From Candidatus Competibacter sp. (GTDB taxonomy: Bacteria > Pseudomonadota > Gammaproteobacteria > Competibacterales > Competibacteraceae), in the NCBI GenBank assembly GCA_029624815.1, contig JARSSH010000038.1, forward strand, positions 1 to 64,000: 64,000 nucleotides of DNA, given 5' to 3'. A program made the position numbers and the translations under genes. How positions within the stretch are numbered: the first letter of the stretch is position 1; the number at the start of each line of letters is the position of its first letter. Shown piece by piece: positions 18,184 to 24,954 of this stretch. The notes below the pieces were generated by a model. It saw only the letters and a list, made by a program, of their open reading frames with translations. It did not search any database and was not told the DNA's origin.

Positions 18184-18957
18184 TCATTGACCAAGCCCGA
18201 AAACGGGGTTGGTTTCCGGCATGGCGTTTTCGGCGCGCGCCCGGAGGCTGTCGATGAAGCGTCGGATGTGCGGCATGTGGCTGCCCTCCCAATACAACTG
18301 GCCGCATTCGCCACATTCCCAGAACGCTTCGATACAGCGGCGGGTTTCCGGGAGCAGCCGTTCCCAGACACGTTGCTTGGACGCCGTCGCCAGCAAGCCA
18401 TTGCAGCGGGCGCAGCGCTGAAGCGGCTGGATCGCGCGGTACAGATCCAGGCGGGCCACCACCTCCTCGACCTGCCGGCGCGGTTCGACCGCGCGCACGT
18501 AGTACCCATGCGTCACCACGGCGCGTTTTAGCAAGTCGCGATCACGGGTCAGTAAAATCCGCCGTTCGGCGCTGGCCAAGTGCGCCAGTTCGGCGTCTTC
18601 GTAGTCGTTGCGATACAGGGTGTCGAAACCCAGCAGACGCAGGTAACGCGCCAGCTTGCCCAGATGCACGTCCAGCACGAAGCGGCTGACCCGCAGCGGA
18701 CGCGGGCGAACTCGAACCAGCGGCTGGATGTCGAGGGCCTCGAACAAGGGATAGACGCTGATCTGGTCGCCGTCCTGAACGATATGGGTAAAATCCACGG
18801 ATTGGCCGTTGACCAAAATCAGATCGATTTCCGTATGCGGCACGCCGAGCGCCTCGATCATATCCTTGATGGAAGCCCGTCGCTGAAATTCGTGAATGAA
18901 ACGAACCTTGCGTCGCGCGGGCGGCAGAAAGTCGTTCAGCTCCTCGTAAAACCGCAT
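18184..18957 (-). CDS. Mut7-C RNase-domain protein with N-terminal ubiquitin/ThiS-like domain
   Basis: 257 aa from the ATG at 18957. Residues 1-80 have a beta-grasp, ThiS/MoaD-like pattern (LILVNGQSVDFTHIVQDGDQISVYP). Residues about 90-165 form the PIN-like Mut7-C domain with acidic residues (VLDVHLGKLARYLRLLGFDT, YEDAEL, LTRDRDLLKR). The C-terminus has a zinc ribbon (CARCNG ... CGECGQLYW). It is probably an RNase or RNA-binding protein, with no proven substrate. It follows the res gene after 130 bp in the same orientation and could be read from that operon, but the family is also found alone. Confidence 0.8.
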   Translation of the reverse strand: MRFYEELNDFLPPARRKVRFIHEFQRRASIKDMIEALGVPHTEIDLILVNGQSVDFTHIVQDGDQISVYPLFEALDIQPLVRVRPRPLRVSRFVLDVHLGKLARYLRLLGFDTLYRNDYEDAELAHLASAERRILLTRDRDLLKRAVVTHGYYVRAVEPRRQVEEVVARLDLYRAIQPLQRCARCNGLLATASKQRVWERLLPETRRCIEAFWECGECGQLYWEGSHMPHIRRFIDSLRARAENAMPETNPVFGLGQ

Positions 18958-19087
18958 CTCGCACTTGTTTTTCAACAACGTCGAACCACCTCGAAAACCG
19001 GCGCGGCGCGGTCGTGGAAGCCAGGGATTCGCCGAACCTCTTTTCAAGAATAATAGTCGAGACTGGCGCGACTGCCGCATTCCGTCG

Positions 19088-21793
19088 TCACGCGATGAAA
19101 TGCGGCACTGACTCACCAAACCGCGCCACGAAGCCGGCCAGCGTGTGGTTCTCGGCAATCTCATCGTGGGGAATCAGCAGGTAACGCCACGGCTTGCCGC
19201 CATGGGTCGCCGCATGCGCCGAGGCGTTTGCGCACCACTGGAGCGCCGATGCTTTCTTCGCCAGAACGACCGGATCGTCCATCTGATTGCTGGCCTTGGG
19301 CTCCAGCATGAAAAGGGTGTTTTCCGTCTCCGCGACGAAATCCGGCTGATATTCCAGGCGATCCGCCGCGTGCCGGTAGAAAATCTGGAACTGGCCCTTG
19401 GCTGGCCGAAACCATTTGAGAGCGTCGCGTTCCAGAACGATCGCGAGTTTGCGCTCGGCGTCGGAATCGAATTTCTGCACCGGGTAGAGGCAACGCTTGA
19501 AGCCGCCGAACAGATATTTCGCCATGTTGCTCTTGTCCGCCGGCGCGACCCGGTAATCGGCGGGCGGCTCGTGTACGGCGCAGGTATAGGCGCTTTGCTT
19601 CAACGCGGTGAAGCCCTTGCTGATCTTCACTTCGTAGCCGGCCGTGTCTTCCCAATAATGAGCCTGCATCTGGGCATGAATGAATCGTGCGATCGGGCGC
19701 TGGTGGCAACGCAGCACTTTTCGAGTCTCGTCGACCGAGAGGTAGCCGCGAAAATGCCGTACCGTCTGCGCCGCCAAGTCGTAGAGCAGATCGGCGTGAT
19801 CGTCGTAATCGATGTCGTCGAACTCCACCAGTCCGCTGACGATGTAGTCTTCCAGCCGTGCTTGCTCGCCGTCGCCACGCCCCAGCGCCACAATCTCCAT
19901 CTGGCGAGTGTGCAAATGCTGAATCCACAGTTCGTCGGCAACCGCCGGATAGCGCAGCGTCTCCAGTTCGAGGGTGAAAGGCTTGAAGCCGGATTTCACT
20001 TCGCCTTTCGGCACGACCAGAATACGCGGGATGGCGATGGTCCGTTGCGTGACCAGTTCCACGGTCTTCGCCACGATGGCGGCAATATCCGGCTGCTCGG
20101 TCACGCCTTCCAGTTCCCCCTGCGCCGGCGCGCGTTGGGTCTCGATCGCCTTGACGATGGCGGCCTGGATTTCCGGTTTCCCGAGGTGCTCGATGGTCGG
20201 TACGGCTTGCGGCTGGTTTTCAAGCTGGCGGATGGCCTGATAGGCGATCCGCGCCACGCTTTGCTCTTCCGGCCGGTTAAAAGCCGGCGCTTCATCCTGT
20301 CCGGCCACCACGGTATTGCGGGTGACTTGCGCGGGCGTGATCCCCAGTTTGGTGGCGAGTTGCGATTGCGCCACCACGGTGGCCGTCTTTTGCCCGAGTT
20401 GGTCGACGTCCAGCACCACGGTCCGCAAGCGAATGACGGAATCCGGCCGGTTGGCTTCGTCGATGATTTCCTGAAACTTGTCGTGGGCGACGATGTTCAG
20501 CCGGTCCACAACCGTGACGCCGGTGCGTTTGCCATAGGGCAAGCGCAGGCCGCGACCGATGGATTGCTCGATGAGGGTGCGGGCATTGGCCGCGCGCAGC
20601 GGGACGATGGTGTAGAGGTTGGTCACATCCCAGCCTTCCTTGAGCATGTTGACGTGGATGACGATCTCGGTCGGTTCTTCGTTGTGCTCGACCTTGAGCA
20701 GACGCGCGATCATGGCCTCTTCTTCCGCGCCGGTCTTGCTGGAATCCACCTGGATGACCTTGTCCCGATAACGCGCCTCGAAAAAGCCGTCGGACTGGAT
20801 CAGCCTCAGAAGTTCCCCGGCATGAGTCGTGTCGCGTGCGATCACCAGCAGGAAGGGCTTGACGATGGGGTTGTCGCTTTCGCGGGCGTAGGTCTCCAAC
20901 TCCACTTTCACGCTTTCATGCAGGCGCAGGCCGTCTTCCAGCTTCAGTCGCTCGATTTCTTCCGGCGACATGCCGGCCGGGTTGAAATTCTGGCGAGTGA
21001 CCACCGCCGGTTCCTTGACGAAGCCGTCGGCCATTGCCTGGCCCAGCGGGTAGTCGTAAATGACGTTCTCGAACGCCACCGCGCCCTTGCTGGTTTCCAC
21101 GAACGGCGTGGCGGTCAGTTCCAATCCCAACACAGGTTTCAACTCGTTGATCGCCCGTACCCCGGCGCTGGCTCGGTAACGGTGCGATTCGTCCATCAAC
21201 AGCACCAGGTCGGGCAAACCGGCCAGATAGTCGAAATAGCTTTGGCCGATGTACTCCGACAGGCGCTTGATGCGCGGCGATTTGCCGCCCCGTACCTCGG
21301 AGTTGATTTTCGAGATGTTGAAGATGTTGACCTTGCAGCGGATCGTCTCGTCGAATAAGGTCCGCGCCCGCGCCTCGTAGGTGTCGCCGGTAATAATCTC
21401 CGGCGGGTCGGCGGCAAACTCAGCGATACCCCGGAATACGTACTTGGGCGTGTTGGGGGTGAAGTCGACGATCAGTTTGTTGTAGATGGTCAGATTGGGC
21501 GCCAGCACGAAGAAGTTGTTGATGCCATGCGCCAAATGCAGATAGCTGATAAAAGCGCCCATCAGCCGCGTCTTGCCCACGCCGGTGGCCAGTGCGAAGC
21601 ACAGCGAGGGAAATTCACGCTCGAAATCGATGACCGATGGAAATTCGCCGCGGATCGTTTCCAACACGGCGGCGGTATCGGCGGCCTTGCCGGGCGGCGC
21701 GATTTCCATGACGCGGTCGAGAATTTCCAGCGAGCGGCGCTGCGGCGGGCGCAGCGAGAGGCGGCCGGCGATGGCGTTGACGTGGCGGTTCAC
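19088..21793 (-). CDS. res: Type III restriction enzyme, Res (helicase-nuclease) subunit
   Basis: 901 aa, normal for Res. The N-terminal superfamily-2 helicase has Walker A ATGVGKTR (GKT at 73-75) and Walker B LLMDESH (DESH at 201-204). A later VNMLKEGWDV and SIGRGLRLPYG correspond to motifs V and VI. The C-terminus has a PD-(D/E)xK nuclease pattern, with PDF and then EPK about 15 residues later. It needs the Mod subunit to recognise DNA and ATP to communicate between sites. The start overlaps the end of hepT2 by 4 bp (ATGA). It is the last gene of a coupled operon. It is intact, with no frameshift or missing motif. Confidence 0.93.
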   Translation of the reverse strand: MNRHVNAIAGRLSLRPPQRRSLEILDRVMEIAPPGKAADTAAVLETIRGEFPSVIDFEREFPSLCFALATGVGKTRLMGAFISYLHLAHGINNFFVLAPNLTIYNKLIVDFTPNTPKYVFRGIAEFAADPPEIITGDTYEARARTLFDETIRCKVNIFNISKINSEVRGGKSPRIKRLSEYIGQSYFDYLAGLPDLVLLMDESHRYRASAGVRAINELKPVLGLELTATPFVETSKGAVAFENVIYDYPLGQAMADGFVKEPAVVTRQNFNPAGMSPEEIERLKLEDGLRLHESVKVELETYARESDNPIVKPFLLVIARDTTHAGELLRLIQSDGFFEARYRDKVIQVDSSKTGAEEEAMIARLLKVEHNEEPTEIVIHVNMLKEGWDVTNLYTIVPLRAANARTLIEQSIGRGLRLPYGKRTGVTVVDRLNIVAHDKFQEIIDEANRPDSVIRLRTVVLDVDQLGQKTATVVAQSQLATKLGITPAQVTRNTVVAGQDEAPAFNRPEEQSVARIAYQAIRQLENQPQAVPTIEHLGKPEIQAAIVKAIETQRAPAQGELEGVTEQPDIAAIVAKTVELVTQRTIAIPRILVVPKGEVKSGFKPFTLELETLRYPAVADELWIQHLHTRQMEIVALGRGDGEQARLEDYIVSGLVEFDDIDYDDHADLLYDLAAQTVRHFRGYLSVDETRKVLRCHQRPIARFIHAQMQAHYWEDTAGYEVKISKGFTALKQSAYTCAVHEPPADYRVAPADKSNMAKYLFGGFKRCLYPVQKFDSDAERKLAIVLERDALKWFRPAKGQFQIFYRHAADRLEYQPDFVAETENTLFMLEPKASNQMDDPVVLAKKASALQWCANASAHAATHGGKPWRYLLIPHDEIAENHTLAGFVARFGESVPHFIA

Positions 21794-22161
21794 CGTGGAT
21801 TGTCCGTGCGGCGATGGTCGTTCTGGGTCTTGTTCAGCAGCTCCCGCGCCTGAACCAGCATTCTCGGGATGTGCGTGGTCGCGACCTCCCAGATGATCTC
21901 GGCATCCAGCGCGAAGTAGTGATGCGCGATCAGGTCGCGTAGCCTCGCGGGCGCCGAACCGCCGGCTTCCGACAGCGTGGAACGCGCCTCGACGGGCATA
22001 TTTTTGGTCGCTTCACCAATGACTTGAAGGTTGAACAAGACCGCGTCGAAGATGGCTTCATCGGCGAGAAACGCTTCGAATGTTCGGTTGCGCACGAAGC
22101 GCTCGATCTTTTCCCCGCTTTCGATCAAATCGCCCAAATAGAGCAGCCAATCACGCGACAC
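21790..22161 (-). CDS. hepT: HEPN-domain toxin HepT, second module
   Basis: 123 aa, an all-helical DUF86/HepT protein. The catalytic RNase motif RX4HXY is present as RDLIAHHYF near residue 75, and VIGEATKNMP matches the conserved IGEA block. HepT cleaves RNA until its Tyr or active site is adenylylated by the partner MntA. It overlaps mntA2 by 11 bp and res by 4 bp, so it is locked between an antitoxin gene and the restriction subunit. The C-terminal tail (KTQNDHRRTDNPR) is longer than usual. Confidence 0.88.
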   Translation of the reverse strand: MSRDWLLYLGDLIESGEKIERFVRNRTFEAFLADEAIFDAVLFNLQVIGEATKNMPVEARSTLSEAGGSAPARLRDLIAHHYFALDAEIIWEVATTHIPRMLVQARELLNKTQNDHRRTDNPR

Positions 22162-22444
22162 GGATCAGATCCTTTTCGACATGCGGTCGGGCGCGGGGCT
22201 TCAAACCCTTTTCGGTCACCAAATCCACCGGCCGGCCGATCAGTTGTTCAAGGTAATCCTTGAGGCCAAAGTAGCCATCGAAAGTCGCGGAACCCTCGAA
22301 TTCCACCAGCACGTCCACATCGCTGTCTTCTCGTGCTTCATCCCGGGCCATCGAACCGAAAAGGGCAAGATGTTTGACGCTAAAGCGTCGCTCGATTTCC
22401 GCGTGTCGTTCTCGCAACACCGACAATACCTGATCGCGTTTCAT
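22151..22444 (-). CDS. mntA: MntA-type nucleotidyltransferase antitoxin, second module
   Basis: 97 aa with the minimal nucleotidyltransferase signature GSX10DXD (ALFGSMARDEAREDSDVDVLVEF), then the typical GYFGLKDYLEQLIGRPVDLVTEKGLKP end. It should AMPylate the adjacent HepT. It begins 3 bp after the stop of mod. It is only moderately similar to the first MntA of this operon, so the two modules are not a recent duplication. Confidence 0.88.
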   Translation of the reverse strand: MKRDQVLSVLRERHAEIERRFSVKHLALFGSMARDEAREDSDVDVLVEFEGSATFDGYFGLKDYLEQLIGRPVDLVTEKGLKPRARPHVEKDLIRVA

Positions 22445-22447
22445 GGG

Positions 22448-24265
22448 TTAATTCCCGCTGAAATCCAATCTCCGCTGCCCGGCACTCTCCCCTTTCGCGG
22501 CGAGAGAAGTGCATCCTTTTCTTGCTCCCTCTCCCTCTGGGAGAGGGCTGGAGTGAGGGGCTTTCGGCAGGTTCTCCACCCGCAGGCTGTAGTCGTCGTG
22601 GCCCCATTCGCAGCGGTTCAAGACCTGTTTGGGGATTTTCTTGACTGTGAGATTGGGATATTCGCCACATCCCCGGAAGGCGGGACACAACACCAGCAGC
22701 GTGCGCTCCGGCCCCACTTCGTCGGAGAGTTGCTGGAGTTGTTCGTGGTTCAACGCGGCGGTGGTGACGTAGAGGAAGTCGCGCTCGGTGGAATGGCCGT
22801 GCTGCCAGTAGACCGCGTCGGACGGTGCGTAGCGGAAGCCTTCCAGCTTGCACAGCGCCTCGGCCAGCATGGCGGCGTTGTAGTCCTTGTTGATGACCCA
22901 GTTGCCCCACTTGTCCTGCTCCAGCAACGAGGGCGCGAGTCGGTAGTAGCGGAAACCGCCGCCGCCTTTCCAGCCTACCGCCTTGGTGATGCCGCTGGGG
23001 TCTTCACCGTCGATGACTTTCTTCAGACGCGGGATGATGTGGGTGTGGCAGTGCTCGCCCAATTCGACCATGATCCAGCGCCGGCCCATCTTGTGGGCCA
23101 CCGCGCCGGTCGTGCCGGAACCGGCGAAAGAGTCGAGGACGAGGTCGCCGGGCTTGTCCGAAATCATTTGAATTATTCGACGAATCAATGTTTCTGGTTT
23201 CTTCCCAGCAGGAAAATCAACGCCACCTTCACCCTTTAGATTATTGGTCGGAATGTCTGTCCAGATATTTGAAATCGGTTGCGAAACAACTCTTTCACCA
23301 TCTACTTCTTTTACAGCTTTACCTAAGAAATACACTTGACGCCCTCGATAAAGGTAGATGCTTTCCATATTGTCTCGGACAAGTTCGATCACCTTCTCTT
23401 TATCAAGAGATCTCTTAATGTGATCGTGCAGCCATCTAGATGGCTTTTGCAATGTTTTCGTCTCGAAAACTCTATGGCTATTCTCTAGCACAAATTCTAT
23501 AGCGCGTTGTTTAACTTCTTCCTGTGCACGAGATGAACCGAGTGTTTTTTTGGCCATGGCCCATTTTGCATTTGACGTATCGCCTTTGAACCCCATTTGT
23601 GTAAGGACGTAATCGTTAATATTTTGAAAGCGCCATTGGCTGGCTGGTTCTTCAATGTTTTCTATAAAACGAGAGAAGTGTTGGAGATCAATTTCATAAA
23701 TTGGAATGTATTGTTGCAAGTATTTAAACCGCGTTTTATCCTTGGCAAAAAAAAGAAGGAATTGAGCTGTTTGCGTTGGTCCAACATTAACCGTTTTAAA
23801 ACTAGATGGTGTTGCTGCTTCCACCACAACTGTTGTTACGTAGTTCTGACGGCCAAAAACCTGATCCATTAGTACCTTGCAATATGCAGCCTCAGTATCA
23901 TCAAGGTTAACCACAATAGCACCATCAGGAGAAAGAAGGCGTTGCAGAATTTCAAGCCGATCTCGGAGCAAACTGAGCCATATAGAGTGTTCAAGATTAT
24001 CGTCGTAATGCTCAAACGCACCTCCAGTATTAAAAGGAGGGTCGATATATATACACTTAATTTTCCCAGTAAACTCCGCCTCCAGCGCCTTCAATGCCAG
24101 CAGGTTATCGCCGAAGATCAAACGGTTGTCGAAAACATCCCCATCCGTCACCTGATGCGCGGCATGATACGACCGCGCTGGATCTTCCAACAAAATGCGC
24201 GGTTCCAGTTTCGGCCGGTTCTCCTTGCCAATCCAGGTGAGTTCGAGTTTTTGGTTCTTGGTCAT
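22448..24265 (-). CDS. mod: Type III modification methyltransferase, Mod subunit
   Basis: 605 aa. Motif IV is IDPPFNTGG (DPPF at 75-78) and motif I is LDSFAGSGTTG near residue 377, the beta-class order typical of type III Mod and site-specific adenine methylases. The middle (about residues 68-366, genomic 23165-24060), where the target recognition domain should sit, is strikingly AT-rich while both ends are GC-rich. The last 38 or so residues come from a palindromic repeat (SSPLPEGEGARK). It provides sequence recognition for Res. It overlaps hepT1 by 4 bp upstream, and mntA2 follows after 3 bp. Confidence 0.93.
   Translation of the reverse strand: MTKNQKLELTWIGKENRPKLEPRILLEDPARSYHAAHQVTDGDVFDNRLIFGDNLLALKALEAEFTGKIKCIYIDPPFNTGGAFEHYDDNLEHSIWLSLLRDRLEILQRLLSPDGAIVVNLDDTEAAYCKVLMDQVFGRQNYVTTVVVEAATPSSFKTVNVGPTQTAQFLLFFAKDKTRFKYLQQYIPIYEIDLQHFSRFIENIEEPASQWRFQNINDYVLTQMGFKGDTSNAKWAMAKKTLGSSRAQEEVKQRAIEFVLENSHRVFETKTLQKPSRWLHDHIKRSLDKEKVIELVRDNMESIYLYRGRQVYFLGKAVKEVDGERVVSQPISNIWTDIPTNNLKGEGGVDFPAGKKPETLIRRIIQMISDKPGDLVLDSFAGSGTTGAVAHKMGRRWIMVELGEHCHTHIIPRLKKVIDGEDPSGITKAVGWKGGGGFRYYRLAPSLLEQDKWGNWVINKDYNAAMLAEALCKLEGFRYAPSDAVYWQHGHSTERDFLYVTTAALNHEQLQQLSDEVGPERTLLVLCPAFRGCGEYPNLTVKKIPKQVLNRCEWGHDDYSLRVENLPKAPHSSPLPEGEGARKGCTSLAAKGESAGQRRLDFSGN
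22482..22547. repeat. REP-like palindrome pair forming the 3' end of mod
   Basis: Two hairpins in tandem: GCACTCTC with GAGAAGTGC (22482-22512, one-base bulge) and a perfect 9-bp CCCTCTCCC/GGGAGAGGG with TCT loop (22527-22547). They are in frame within mod and encode its C-terminal tail. The second is the same palindrome type as at 14.7, 26.8 and 47.6 kb. Confidence 0.75.
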
Positions 24266-24615
24266 CGAGTGGCATCTCGTAACTGTCGCAGTTGGGACAG
24301 TAAAGACGGAATGTCAGTCTGGATGATGCTCCACAGAGTGTCGTTGTCAATGCCAAGGTAGCCGTGAATCAAGCGGTTGCGCGTAGCAATGATGAGCCGC
24401 CAGGGAATTTGCGGATTCGCTTGGCGAATTGCATCTGGAACGTGGGTGGCAGCCTCGCCGATTAACTCAAGATTGCGCGCCGTGGCATCGTAGTTCATGC
24501 TGCTGACCACGAATTCAGCCTGATTGAGACCATCGGTATAGGCGATAACCTTTTCAGCAAATCCGATCATGTCGTCCAGGTAAAAACGCCACTCGCGGAA
24601 GCCTGGATCAGACAT
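24262..24615 (-). CDS. hepT: HEPN-domain toxin HepT, first module
   Basis: 117 aa from the ATG at 24615; longer frames lie inside mntA1. It is all-helical, with ELIGEAATHVPDAIR and the catalytic RX4HXY as RNRLIHGYLGID near residue 80. It is a predicted RNase toxin neutralised by MntA-mediated adenylylation. It overlaps mntA1 by 8 bp and mod by 4 bp (ATGA), which implies coupled translation with the methylase. Confidence 0.9.
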   Translation of the reverse strand: MSDPGFREWRFYLDDMIGFAEKVIAYTDGLNQAEFVVSSMNYDATARNLELIGEAATHVPDAIRQANPQIPWRLIIATRNRLIHGYLGIDNDTLWSIIQTDIPSLLSQLRQLRDATR

Positions 24616-24898
24616 GGAGCGCTTCCTTTTCGATAAAAGGGCGCAACTCCGGGCGCAGGGCTTTTTCGGTAACCAGATCGACCGAGCAACCGAACAGATC
24701 TTCCAGATAAAACTGTACCCCGAAATAGCGTTCCGATGTTGCTGGGCCGTCGAAAGTGACCAATATATCGATATCGCTATTAACTCGCGCGGTGTCTCGC
24801 GCGGTTGAGCCGAACAAGGCAAGCCGGGTCACACCATAACGGGCGGCTAAAAGTGGTTTACTCTGGGTAAGCAATTCCAGAACGTGGGATCGATTCAT
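24608..24898 (-). CDS. mntA: MntA-type nucleotidyltransferase antitoxin, first module; first gene of the operon
   Basis: 96 aa from the ATG at 24898, preceded by GGAGA at six bases. The GSX10DXD signature is present (ALFGSTARDTARVNSDIDILVTF), followed by YFGVQFYLEDLFGCSVDLVTEKAL. It opens the six-gene operon, 56 bp after the end of polA, so the promoter must lie in that gap or transcription reads through from polA. I found no clear promoter there. Confidence 0.9.
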   Translation of the reverse strand: MNRSHVLELLTQSKPLLAARYGVTRLALFGSTARDTARVNSDIDILVTFDGPATSERYFGVQFYLEDLFGCSVDLVTEKALRPELRPFIEKEALHV

Positions 24899-24954
24899 GG
24901 CAGTCTCCATTCAACAGTCAGGCTCACTTTGCCGACGTACATACACCACTCTGC

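Noticed and set aside
19145-21358. 737-codon plus-strand open frame opposite res
   Set aside because: It mirrors the res gene and has no recognisable motif; res has complete helicase and nuclease motifs.
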